64,000 nucleotides of DNA from Tetracentron sinense. Lineage: Eukaryota; Streptophyta; Magnoliopsida; Trochodendrales; Trochodendraceae. Below the pieces are notes generated by a model. That model saw nothing but the letters and a program-made list of their open reading frames with translations, searched no databases and was not told the DNA's origin. The translations under genes were made by a program, and so were the position numbers. Location: positions 374,501 to 438,500 of the forward strand of contig CM026560.1 of assembly GCA_015143295.1 (NCBI GenBank). The letters run 5' to 3'. Shown piece after piece: positions 52,442 to 62,960 of this stretch. Position 1 is the first letter of the stretch; the number at the start of each line of letters is the position of its first letter.

Positions 52442-52843
52442 ATTCCTCCGAAGTACAAGACGATGGTAAGAATGGGATATCGACCAGGTCTGGGCTTAGG
52501 AGTTTGGCATCATGGTATAAAGAAGATCATCACTCTGCCTCGTTGTACCCTGCGGTTTGCGATAGGTTAACAGCCAACATTGAAGGATTATATGGAGCAG
52601 CTCACACCAAAGAGAGGAGGGGCAAAAATCCAGAAATACCTGCACCATCTTACCACTTCCCAAGCTAGCAGTCTCATATCCAACTTGATACCAGAACTCA
52701 TGATCTCCCCCACACCCAAAATCGCAGAACCTCCAGTCCCTACCATACATGTGTTAAGTGAGAGTTCTAAGAGCATCCAGGATGAGGAGTTAATGGGAAT
52801 AGATTACCTGTTTGAAGAATTGGCAATAGAGGAAGCACCCTAG
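52442..52843 (+). pseudogene. Tat-3 G-patch segment and linker
   Basis: It continues the gag-protease frame after TAG 52439. TMVRMGYRPGLGLGVWHHGI is a G-patch-like motif (GYxPGxGLG), found after protease in Tat elements. A TAA then QPTLKDYMEQL and an acidic tail (DEELMGIDYLFEELAIEEAP) follow. Confidence 0.65.
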
Positions 52844-53560
52844 AAATAGGAGAAGACCAAGAGGAAGCTCTGTTCGAGTATGCCGAAGTCGAAGTGTTCA
52901 ACATTTCAGAAGATAAAAAGGAGACAACGGTCTTTCATCCCCAAGATCGTGGTGGACCGAGCCCATCACTCTGGAGGCGGCTAGAGGAAGAGCAGAGATT
53001 GTTAAGAAGGTCGGTTGAGTCCTTGTCAAGCCAAAACATTTTTTTGTCAGCCACAATGGCTGAAGAGTCTGTAAAAATTACTTTCAGTCGAGTCTTGTAA
53101 AATATTTTTTGAATATATATATATAAGTGATACTTTTCTAAAAATACCTAAATATTCCTTTTGCTTGGCTTATGAAGACGTGATCTACAACTCCCCACGA
53201 GGACTAGTGATTGGAAGCCTCCTAAATTGTTTTCTTATTTCATTGAGTATGCCCCCAAAACTTCAAACAAATACTAAATTAAAGCCATTGGCTTGAACAG
53301 GGGATTGCTCAAACCACAACTAATCTATTAATCGAGCTTGAACTCTTGGAAGTAGAATCTGATGAAGAGTAGGAAGAGGAACCTCCCAAAGAGATCCTTC
53401 ACCTTTTAGAGCGAAGCGAGAAGGAAATAGAACCTAGTGTTGAGGATTCCAAGATTATAAATCTTGGATCTGATGACGAACCTTAGTATGTGAAAATTGG
53501 CACTTCGTTGAGTCCTGAGCAGAGGACCACCATGATCGAATTTCTCCACGAATACAAGAT
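52844..53560 (+). other. Tat-3 linker before RT, frame-broken
   Basis: Readable acidic pieces occur (FEYAEVEVFNISED near 52880; ESDEE, PSVEDSKIINLG near 53360-53470), then GTSLSPEQRTTMIEFLHEYK leading into RT. An AT-rich patch (53098-53160) lies inside; Ogre elements have a spliced intron hereabouts, which I cannot prove here. Confidence 0.5.
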
Positions 53561-54364
53561 GTGTTTGCTTGGTCTTATGAAGATATGCCCGGGCTTGATA
53601 CAAATCTAGTAGTTCACAAACTACCCTTGCATCCAGATATGAAGCCGGTTCGTCAAAAACTCAGAAGAATGAGACCTGAGTGGTCACAGAAGGTTAAAGA
53701 AGAAGTCGAAAAGCAAATCAATGCTGGGTTCTTGATAGTAGTATCATACACTGATTGGCTAGCCAACATCGTACCAGTACCAAAAAAGGATGAAAAAGTC
53801 AGAATGTGTGTTGATTACAGGAATTTGAACAAAGTCAGTCCTAAAGATAATTTTCCTCTCCCGCACATTGATGTATTGGTAGATAATACGGCAGGCCATG
53901 AGACGCTTTCATTCATGGATGGATTCTCAGGATATAACCAGATTAAGATGACCGAAGAGGATATGGACAAGACTGCATTCATCACTCCATGGGGTACTTT
54001 CTGCTATCGGGTTATGTTGTTTGGACTCAAGAACGCCGGGGCAACCTATCAAAGAGCTATGGTCGCATTGTTTCATGACATGATCCATAAGGAGGTAAAA
54101 GTTTATGTGGATGACATGATTGTCAAATCTCCAAAGGCTGAAGATCATCCGACTAATCAAAGGAAATTCTGTAATAGACTCAGAAAATTTGACTTAAAAT
54201 TAAACCCCGCCAAGTGTGTCTTTGGCACCACTTCTGGAAAGCTCCTGGGATTCATTGTAAGCAGGAGAGGCATCGAAATTGACCCTTCAAATGCGAAAGC
54301 TATTATTGACATGCCTGCACCGCAAACTGAGAAGGAAATTCGAGGTTTTCTTGGCAGAATTTAG
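53561..54364 (+). pseudogene. Tat-3 reverse transcriptase
   Basis: FAWSYEDMPGLDTNLVVHKL, KLRRMRPEWSQKVKEEVEKQ, VPVPKKDEKVRMCVDYRNLN, PLPHIDVLVD, FMDGFSGYNQIKM, ITPWGTFCYRVMLFGLKNAG, VYVDDMIVKS, LLGFIVSRRGIEIDP. The YVDD catalytic motif is intact. An in-frame TAG at 54362 replaces the Gln of FLGRLQYISRF. It would copy element RNA into cDNA. Confidence 0.9.
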
Positions 54365-54979
54365 TATATCAGCAGATTCATAGCACAACTTACTCCAATT
54401 TGTGAGCCCATCTTTAAACTTCTCAGGAAGAATGTACCCACAGTCTGGTCAGAAGAATGTCAACAAGCTTTTGACAAAATCAAGTACCTTCTTACACCCC
54501 CAGTTTTGGTTCCACCGACACTTAGTCGACCATTACTATTGTATATTTCAGTACAACAAACCTCCATGGGGTGTATTTTAGCTCAGCATGATGATTCTGC
54601 TAGAAAAGAGCAAGCGATTTACTACATTAGTAAACGACTTTTGGAATACGAAGAAAGATATAGCCTGTTAGAGAAAACTTGCTTGGCTTTAGTTTGGGCT
54701 TCTCAACGTCTCGGGCATTATCTTTTGGCATAACCCATAATTCTGATCTCCCGGATGGACCCCCTGAAATATCTCTTGGAAAAGCCAGCGACTATAGGCA
54801 GAATAGCCCGTTGGTTAATGATTCTTTCAGAATTTGATATCACTTATATGACTCAGAAGTCGATCAAAGGACAAGCAATTGCTGACCACCTAGCCTATAA
54901 TCCGTCACATAATTATGTCTCAATGCATGATCAGTTTCCAGACGAAGTCGTTCTCTTTGCAGAAGGAGAAGAGTTATAG
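54365..54979 (+). pseudogene. Tat-3 RNase H (RT-linked)
   Basis: YISRFIAQLTPICEPIFKLL, FDKIKYLLTPPVL, LLLYISVQQTSMGCILAQHD, YYISKRLLEYEERYSLLEKT, ALVWASQRLGHYLLA, then TAA at 54731, then DPLKYLLEKPATIGRIARWL. The first Asp of the usual LYLAVSD.A is altered (ISVQQ), as often in Tat elements where this domain is thought to have lost activity. Stop at 54977. Confidence 0.82.
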
Positions 54980-55357
54980 CCGTTCGACTGGAAGTTATAT
55001 TTCGATGGGGCAGCAAACAGTCAAGGTAGAGGAGCAGGAGCAGTATTGATCTCGCCATCTGGGGCTCACTTTCCAATAGCAGTCAAGCTAAAATTTGAAT
55101 GCTCAAACAATGCTGCAGAATATGAAGCTTGTATAGCTGGCTTGAGAGAAGCTCTTGACATGGGTGTAGAAGAAGTTGATGTATATGGTGATTCGTCACT
55201 AGTAGTCTATCATGCAAATGAATCTTGGGCCATCAAAGAGGCCAAGCTGATTCCCTATTTGGCATGTCTGAAGGTGTTAATCACAAAGTTTAGGAGGATC
55301 ACTTTCTGTCACAGACCAAGGTCCCATAATCGATTTACAGATGCACTAGCATGCTAG
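54980..55357 (+). pseudogene. Tat-3 second (archaeal-type) RNase H
   Basis: WKLYFDGAANSQGRGAGAVL, ECSNNAAEYEACIAGLREAL, VDVYGDSSLVVYHANESWAI supply the D, E and D of the active site; RSHNRFTDALAC ends it, then TAG at 55355. Same class as the Gypsy-R domain at 27281. This domain probably supplies the RNase H activity. Confidence 0.85.
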
Positions 55358-56714
55358 CCTCGATGATTCAGATCCCAGGAGGTATTGATGTAAGACCAAT
55401 CGAGATCTTACAGCAAGATAGGCCAGCTTATTGTTTGGAGATAGAAGAACAATCAGATGAGAAGCCTTGGTACACCGAGATCAAGCAGTATTTGACCAAA
55501 GGAACCTTCCCTTTAGAAGCTACAAAGACTGACATAAGAGCACTCAGGTGGTTAGCTATTCAGTTTATCCTCTCTGCGGGGTTTTGTACAAAAGGTCACT
55601 GAGTCTGGTATGGTTACGGTGTTTAGATGCATCAGAGGCAACTAAAGTCGTGAAAGAAGTTCATGGGGGAGTCTGTGGGCCACACATGAATGAGATGATG
55701 TTATCCAAGAAAATTCTGAGACTGGGCTATTATTGGACAACTATGGAATCAGATTGCTGCAAGCACGTACAAAAATGCTATCAGTGTCAGATCTATGCCA
55801 ACCGTATTAATGCACCACCTGTCGAATTGCATAATCTCACTGCACCATGGTCATTCTCGGCCTGGGGCATAGATGTCATCGGCCCAATCACACCTAAAGC
55901 ATCTAACGGTCATCGGTTTATTCTAGTAGCCATCGATTACTTCACCAAGTGGGTTGAAGCTGCTTCCTATGCTAATGTCACAGCTATAACAGTTCAGAAG
56001 TTCTTGAAGAGAGACATCATTTGTAGATATGGTGTTCCGTATGAGATTTTCACTGATAATGCTCTCAACTTTCGCAACAAAGTGATGGTAGAGTTATATG
56101 AGAAGTTCAAAATCCAGCATCATAACTCTACTCCATACAGGCCACAAACGAATGGTGCGATCGAAGCAGCCAACAAAAACATGAAGAGAAGAATTGAAAA
56201 GATGGTAACCAAATATTCTGCATGGCATGAGATGCTTCCTTATGCGCTCATGGCCTACAGAACGTCCATCTGCACTTCGACTAGGGGAACACCATTCTCA
56301 TTAGCATATGGGATGGAAGCAGTGTTACCGATTGAGGTAGAAATTCCTTCCTTAAGAATCCTTGTAAAAGCAGAGCTAGAAGAGGCAGAATGGATCCAAG
56401 CACAGTACGAGCAACTTAATCTGATTGAGGAAAAATGACTCAAGGCCATCAGTCATTCGCAAGCCTATCAGAGGCGTAAGGTGCGAGCATTTAATAAGAA
56501 AGTCAGGCCTCGAGACCTTGAAGTAGGAGACCTTGTGCTCTGGAAGATGCTACCCAATTGTCCAGATCCGAGAGGGAAATTTTGTCCTATCTACGAAGGC
56601 CCATACATTGTTCGTGAAAAGTTTTCTGGCAGTGCCCTTCGTCTGGGACAAATGGACAACGAAGACCTCCCAGAGCTAGTCAACATGGATCGGGTCAAAA
56701 AGTATTATGCTTGA
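55358..56714 (+). pseudogene. Tat-3 integrase
   Basis: The N-terminal HHCC region reads HGGVCGPHMNEMMLSKKILR ... CKHVQKCYQCQ. Core: WGIDVIGPI (first D), EIFTDNALNFRN (second D), GAIEAANKNMKRRIEKM (E). C-terminal: LAYRTS-like MAYRTSICTSTRGTPFSLAY, then TGA at 56436, then KVRAFNKKVRPRDLEVGDLV and YEGPYIVREKFSG to the stop at 56712. A frame change near 55600 and the TGA inactivate it. Confidence 0.88.
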
Positions 56715-57931
56715 AAACTTGTTTAGAAATTGTCTGTACTCTTAATCAATTAGGGAATGATAGGAGGCCATGTTGGCACATCATTCATCCTCGTCTTTTG
56801 TAACATTTCCAAATTTTATCAATGAAATTCACTAGTTAGCCCTTTGAGCCTTACAAGCCTTTCTTTCACTACACTTCTACACCAGGGCATCCCCGCAGTT
56901 GAACTACGTTATGACCTGATCCTGCAAGGGTACGTAGGCAGCCTGAAGATCAGGTGTGGTCAAAGTAATCACCCATTTGAGCAAAAAAAAAATAGCCTCC
57001 ATGAAAGTTAAGAGAAAAGGAGAATAAAAAAAAAAAGCAAAAAGGCAAAAGTTTACAAACAGAGGCGCTCAAAGGAAAATGAGAAAAGGGTGCTCCGAAG
57101 ATTTAGATCCTCAAGCCTACATTTCGTCCTACCTCAAGTCCTCTTAGATCCCCTAGAGGTTAAGAACAATCAGATAAATAAGTGCTCAAGCAAGATACAA
57201 GTACTCACAAGGCAATGATGGGAGGAGATAATCCATTTTAAAATCGCAGGCTCAATGAAAACCAGAAATGGCATTGGTGTGCAAAAATTGTGCGCTTCTA
57301 GACCTAATATCGTTATTAGGGGTAAAATAGACAAAAAAAATCATTACCAACTTCGCAGGCATGAGTGAAAACCAGAAATGGTCTCATGCGCAAAAATTAT
57401 GCGACCCCCAGACTTGGTCATTCCAAGGGTAAAAAACGGAAAAGTTGAGATAAGTTTAAGCAGAATATCTAGTAGAAGACATCACCTCAAAATTCCAGAA
57501 GGGTATGAATCTTACCATGTGCCAATAATCCATCTTTGGGTTCAAAGAAATTTGTAACTACCGCAATCCAAAGCTCTTGGTAAAGCAAGCAACGATTCAT
57601 CATATGGTGGGGAAGTCAGAACTAGTTTCCACTACTTCGCGCAATTTTTCTAAGTAGGTCGGGACCTCTTATCATCATATTTTACTTCTTCAAGGGCAAG
57701 GGTTCGACTTTAAAAAAAAAAAAAAAACTTTTTATCCATTTTGATTTGGTTAGACCGACCTTGTCTTGACAATCGCTCAAAGCATCTGCAAAGTCCGATT
57801 CAGACTCGATTTTAAGCAGTGGCCCGAGCAAGCGTGATATCATCCTCAATTTCACACCTTCAATTTCAAACTCAATCTCAATTTCAACCTCAGAACCTTC
57901 AAATTTCAATCCTCAGCTATCATTTCAATCA
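56715..57931 (+). other. Tat-3 3' UTR, first part
   Basis: Non-coding. It has GAACTACGTTATGACCTGAT followed by GGGTACGTAGGCA (about 56899-56941), a block also in the LTR. It also has a two-copy repeat of about 110 bp (57245-57320 and 57350-57425: CGCAGGC...GTGAAAACCAGAAATGG...GCAAAAATTRTGCG). Confidence 0.65.
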
Positions 57932-58471
57932 ATCGATACCTCTTGTGAAGAGACTAAAAGCAACATTTCAAAATCGATCCCTCCTGTGAAGAGGCTAAAA
58001 GCAACACTTCAAAATCGATCCCTCCTCAAAATTGATCCCTCCTGTGAAGAGGCTAAAAACAACACTTCAAAATCGATCCCTCCTGTGAAGAGGCTAAAAG
58101 CAACACTTCAAAATTGATCCCTCCTATGAAGAGGCTAAAAGAAACATTTCAAAATCAATCTCTCCTGTGAAGAGGCTAAAAGCAATACTTCAAAATCGAT
58201 CCCTCTTTTGAAGAGGCTAAAAGCAACACTTCAAAATCGATCCCTCCTGTGAAGAGGTTAAAAGCAGCACTTCGAAATCGATCCCTCCTATGAAGAGGCT
58301 AAAAGAACCACTTCAAAATCGATCCCTCCTGTGAAGAGGCTAAAAGCAATATTTCAAAATCGATCCCTCCTGTGAAGAGGCTAAAAGCAACACTTCAAAA
58401 TTGATCCCTCATTTAAAGAGGCTAAAAGCAACACTTCAAAATCGATGCCTCCTTTGAAGAGGCTAAAAGCA
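57932..58471 (+). repeat. 41-bp minisatellite, 13 copies, in the Tat-3 3' UTR
   Basis: The consensus contains TCGATCCCTCCTGTGAAGAG then GCTAAAAGCAACACTTCAAA. Copies vary by one to four bases; one unit carries a partial internal duplication near 58020. No reading frame is kept. Confidence 0.92.
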
Positions 58472-58984
58472 CATTTGATCTGGCTGACATCGTCGGGCTT
58501 GTCATCCGCCTTTTAATCTGGCTGACATCATAATGTGTTTCCATCCCTTTTTTATATACTCTAGACATGAGTATGCTTCTTTCTACCCTCCGCAATGAGG
58601 CGAAGAGCTATCTCTCCCATATCTTGGATGTTTCATCACTAAGTATGAACCATCCATTTCTCCTCTCTATCCCCCAGCAACTGAACAGGTTCTCCTATCA
58701 ATCCCAACCTCTAGGATTCCCTTTGTGGCAAGCAGTCTAAACATAATTTAACTTTTTTTTTTTGACTCTTTTGTCTTCAAACTCTCAAGTTTTTTTGCAC
58801 GTGCAAAATTGAGGTCGTATAACCTTTGTCGTTCACGTGCCTGCACCTTCCGATAAAGAGGGATAACTGTAAGCACCCCAATTTTGCACTCCTTTAGTTT
58901 TTTATCTACTTTTAAAAATCCTCTTTCCATGTGTTTCGATTTTCAAAAACAGCCCAGATGTAAAAAATGACCAAAATACCCCCA

Positions 58985-59372
58985 AGGTAAAAAATGACCA
59001 AAATACCTCTGAAAAAGTGCTAAAAGGTTGTCATTTGGTTCAAACTGATTTTAGAAATTTTTCGGTGAATTGTGGCTATTTTCGGGAACAAATTGGACTT
59101 AAAACGGTGAAAAATGACTAAAATGCTCCTGTGGTGTAAAGAGACCGAAATGCCCCTAAAAAAGTGTTCAAAAGTTGTCATTTGGTCCAAAATGATTTTA
59201 ATTTTTTTCGATGAATTTTGACTATTTTTTGGATCGAATTGGAGTTAAAATGGTGAAAATGACCAAAATGCCCTTGAAAAGTGTTCAAAATGTATCATTT
59301 GGTCTGAAATAATTTTACAAAATTTTTTGCTCCATTTTGACTATTTTCGGATTCAAAAGGAGCTTAAAACTA
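58985..59372 (+). repeat. Three-copy repeat of about 125 bp in the LTR U3
   Basis: Units begin AAAATGACCAAAATGCC and include TTGTCATTTGGT and GACTATTTTCGG. Divergence between units is visible by eye. Confidence 0.8.
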
Positions 59373-59450
59373 AGAAACGGTTTTGGACGCGACACGTGGC
59401 GAGTCAAAGTCAAAAAAAGAAAAAAAATATATGTTTTGGCCCCTCAAAAG

Positions 59451-59671
59451 GGGCGCTACTTCAAGCAGTGCCCCCAAGTGAGCCTATTTTATGGGCCCTT
59501 TTGACTGGTCAACACCCCTATCGGCAGGCCTTTTTTGGACTTCCGCATAGGGGCGCTACTTCAAGTAGCGCCCCCCCCCCAATGTCGACCCATTTTACCG
59601 CCTCACTGTTCCTTGCCGCCTCACTATTCGGGGCTTTTATCCATAGGTGCGCTACTTCAAGTAGCGCCTCC
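59451..59671. promoter_or_regulatory. Three GCGCTACTTcAAGTAGCGC palindromes upstream of the LTR TATA box
   Basis: Copies at 59453-59473 (imperfect), 59551-59573 and 59648-59669, spaced about 97 bp. Arms GGGCGCTACTT and AAGTAGCGCCC surround one base. The last copy is about 18 bp before TATA, suggesting cis-regulatory sites or hairpins. Confidence 0.65.
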
Positions 59672-59686
59672 CCTGTTTTGAAAATC

Positions 59687-59694
59687 TATAAATA
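59687..59694 (+). promoter_or_regulatory. Tat-3 LTR TATA box
   Basis: TATAAATA followed 25-35 bp later by a CT-rich ACTTCATTTATCATCC stretch, a plausible transcription start for the element. Confidence 0.65.
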
Positions 59695-59955
59695 CCCCAC
59701 CCCCTCACTTCATTTATCATCCATTCCTTCTCCTCTCTCTCCCTTTTCTTCTTCAAAACTTCTCTTAGCACTCGAATTCCGGGGAAAGTTGATTACGAAG
59801 GGTCGATTCTCGGGACCCACTTTCAAAAATCTTTTCAAATTTCCCAGAAGGAAAATTTCTCAAAACCCTATCTTGCTTTGTCTTTTAGTAGTTTAAGTTA
59901 GTTTAATCCCTTTTTAAAGTTGTTTTTTTAATTATTTAACTACTTAGACTGTTTG

Positions 59956-60145
59956 CCTAGTCGAACCCCTACCCAAATCCCGGTTCAAAACTAACCTCGC
60001 CTAGTCGAATCTCTACCCAAATCCCGGTTCAAAACTAGCCTCACCTAGTCGAATCTCTGCCCAAATTCCGGTTTAAACTAGCCTCGCCTAGTCGAACCTC
60101 CGCCCAAATCCCGGTTCAAAACTAGCCTTGCCTAGTCGAACCTCT
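59956..60145 (+). repeat. 44-bp tandem repeat, about four copies
   Basis: Unit: GCCTAGTCGAATCTCTGCCC then AAATCCCGGTTCAAAACTAG. Within the LTR, after the presumed transcription start. Confidence 0.85.
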
Positions 60146-60530
60146 GCCCTAAAAACCCTGATTAACTCTAGTTAAACCCTAGTTAAATCCCAGTTAACTC
60201 TAGTTAAACCCTGATTAAACTCTGGTTAAATCCTAATTAATCCTGATTAAACCCTAGTTAATCCTAATTAAATCTCAATTAATCCTGATTAAATCCCAAT
60301 TAATCCTAGTTAAACCCTAGTTAAATCTCAATTAACTCTAGTTAAATCCTAGTTAAACCCTGATTAAATCCTAGTTAATCCTGATTAAGCCCTAGTTAAT
60401 CCTGATTAAATCCTAGTTAATCCTGATCAAATCTCAGTTAACTCTAGTTAAACCTTAGTTAAATCTCAGTTAACCCTAGTTAAACTTTGGTTAAACCCTA
60501 GTTAAACTCTGATTAAACCCTAGTCAACCA
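60146..60530 (+). repeat. Degenerate CCTAGTTAAA / CCTGATTAAA array
   Basis: About 30 short units of 10-13 bp built from CCCTAGTTAA and CCTGATTAAA. Short relatives occur at 42400-42560. Confidence 0.8.
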
Positions 60531-61147
60531 AACCGAACCTCTGCTAAACCCTCATCCGAACCTTGGTTTAGTTTCACACCGGTAAATTCTACCTCGCTCC
60601 TCAGCACTAGCTTAAAAGGTCACCTCGCTCCTCAAATAGGAGCAAAAACCCTCAAACATTTCAATCACCTACAATCCAGTCTAATCAAATCAAATCAAAC
60701 CATCAATTCCCTTCCAGAACTACGTGTAGCTTGATTCCACTAACAGTGGATGCGTAGGCAACCCTGATCGGGTTCAACTCCCTCTAGGATAAAATCTCTA
60801 TTCTGTTTCTACCATGTTCATCTCAATTCATTTATTTTTTAATATTAAATTTCTCAGCATATAGATCAAATTTTAAGCTTCTTTATGGTTTCCTTTATTT
60901 AATTCAGACTTAGGGAGTGGGTAACCATCTTCGAATGGGAGTTTAAGGGTGCCTAACACCTTCCCCTAACTCAACTGAATCCCTTACCCTGATCTCTGAC
61001 TTTCAGACTATGCCTTATCCAATAATTTCAGGGACCTATTTCCCTCAGAATTAGAGAGGTGGCGACTCTCAACCCAATTGCAATTTATCGTTATTTCTCC
61101 TCGGGATCAATCCTGATCGGGAGTGGAGGGTAAAATTTAGGTACTCA

Positions 61148-62070
61148 GAAATCATTCAAATCTTTAAAAGGCATGAAAAACGAGTTTGGAGATGAATAGA
61201 GTCATCCAGACGACTGGATGCTCTCATCCAGTCGATTGGATGAAAGGTTAGAATCACCGTCTAACCTCTGTGATTATCCAGACAACTAGATGCTCTCATC
61301 CAGTCGACATGAGCCGATAGTGTCATTAATGCTCCTAACGACTATATTTATAATGGGAAGATCACATTAAATGTTCCTCCAACGGCCATAAAATTTGGTG
61401 AGCTATAAATAAAAATCTAGTATAAATTATTAAACATGAATAATCAATCCAAAATCACCTAAATCTAAATCCCCATCATTTTCAGTGAAAAATCCCCAAA
61501 TCCCAGATACTCTTTTTTTTATGAGCTTTTCAACGCCTACTATTGGGTGATTTTATTAGAGATTAAATAGTGTTATCAACTCAAATCCAGTTCAGTTTAG
61601 GAGCATTAGTACGGATTGTAAATCCAAATCTTTCTCTGCAAAAGAAAGTCAAGAATCTAGGATTCTTGCAACTGAAGTTGCTGCTTCGTATCAGCAAGAG
61701 AGGGTTGTGCTCTTGTGGTGAAAAGGTTCTATCTCGGCCTCAAGGAGGGATTGTAAAGGTTTTGTCTTGGCCTGCAAGAGAGGCTGTATCAGTTTGGACT
61801 TCACCTGGGAAGGAGTCTATGCGATTAAAGAATCATGGTGAACCCTCTAGCCAAAATAGCTTGAGGCGAGGAGTAGGCTGAATTTGCCGAACCTCGTTAA
61901 CAAATCTTGGTGTTTAAATCTCTTACTCTACTCCTTTACTTTCTGCTTTGCTTTGCTTAATTTTAATAGTTGCATAAATCTCAATTCCGCATAAAAGACC
62001 AAGTGTCTAAAATTTAAATTTACCAAAGACCCTATTCACCCCCCCTTTAGGGTCAATACCTAGCCAACAA
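61148..62070 (+). mobile_element. Copia (SIRE/Maximus-like) solo LTR or LTR fragment
   Basis: Features seen in such LTRs: repeated CATCCAGTCGA / CCAGACGACTGGATG near the start, CGGCCTCAAGGAGGGATTGTAAAGG, TGGACTTCACCTGGGAAGGAG, CTCGTTAACAAATCTTGGTG, and a terminal CACCCCCCCTTTAGGGT...TAGCCAACA. No convincing PBS follows (ATTTGGATTGATG instead of ATTGGTATCAGAG). Confidence 0.6.
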
Positions 62071-62379
62071 TTTGGATTGATGTTCAAACTTTGATCTTAA
62101 AAATAACATAGACTATCTATATTTTAAATGTATAATCCTGCTTAATTGACATCTATAATCATCTATACAAAAATTGTGATATTTAATTCGACTTAAGATC
62201 ATCCATCGAAAGGTTACAGTTCATTTTTTACGCGCTATAACCGTGATCAATGACCTACAGTTACGGATAAAAACCGTAAATGATGAGCCGATTTCTTGTA
62301 GCTAGTGATGATCCAAATAATGATGCGTGGTAGATTTGGTACATATCTATAGCCAACTTGCATATGTATTGTAAATAAA

Positions 62380-62960
62380 TTTGTGAGGATGATTTTCATT
62401 TTCAGGTATGTGCCTATTGTGAAGTTTTTGGCTCGAATTGGACTTTCTAGCCGCAATCGATTGATCGGCCAAATGGTGGCCGATCGATCGGAGCAAGTTG
62501 CGATCGATCGACCACTGATGGCCGATCGATCTGTGGAGCGCTGTTTGATTTCCAGGAAATCCTTGTTTTTGGTTTTGGAGAGTTTTACCTTTTGGAAAAC
62601 TTCTATTTTGTTAGAGATTTGTTTCCTCTTTTCTTGGGATCTCTTTTGACCATAAAAGAGAGGTTTGGGGGTTAGGGTTTGTAAGCTAATGCAAAAGGCT
62701 AAAGTGTTAGTAAGTTATGTGAGATTGTCATAGTTAGGGTTTGGGTTGAGAGAATAAGAAGACTTGTCTGAGAGAGAGCATTGTGGGCTTTCCTTGGGTT
62801 TTGATATTCATTTCGGGTTCTTCTCTTCTCTTTTGTATTCTTCTCTTGGATTAATGAAGATATTGGGTGTGCTTTGACCGTGGATGTAGACATTTAGGCC
62901 GAACCGCATATATCTTTTTTTGTGGTGTGCTTTCTTGTTTGCTATATTTATTTCTCCATT
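62380..62960 (+). mobile_element. Second copia-like LTR remnant with GATCGATC motifs
   Basis: 62455-62530 carries four GCCGATCGATCGG / GCGATCGATCG / CGATTGATCGG motifs. Further on, GGATTAATGAAGATATTGGG, GACCGTGGATGTAGACATTTAGGCCGAACC and a CATATATCTT end resemble copia LTR 3' parts. Boundaries unresolved. Confidence 0.5.

Larger units (their letters stand above)
46374..61147 (+). mobile_element. Tat-3: Ogre-like Ty3/gypsy element, nearly complete, inactive
   Basis: 14.8 kb: truncated 5' LTR (46374-47040), PBS, leader, ORF1, gag-protease, G-patch segment, RT, RNase H, second RNase H, integrase, long 3' UTR with tandem repeats, and full 3' LTR (58868-61147, 2280 bp). ORF1 upstream of gag, tandem RNase H domains and a large size fit the Tat lineage, Ogre group. 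Several stop codons, many apparently CAG to TAG or TAC/CAA to TAA changes, interrupt the frames, so it is not autonomous. Confidence 0.88.
58868..61147 (+). repeat. Tat-3 3' LTR
   Basis: 2280 bp from TGTAAGCACCCC to GGTACTCA, preceded by a purine-rich GATAAAGAGGGA. It contains a three-copy 125-bp repeat, three palindromes, a TATA box, a 44-bp repeat and a CTAGTTAA-rich zone, then the unique 3' third shared with 46374-47040. Confidence 0.88.

Noticed and set aside
57932-58471. Regular repeat array resembling a CRISPR
   Set aside because: Units are adjacent without unique spacers, in a plant retrotransposon 3' UTR; it is a minisatellite.
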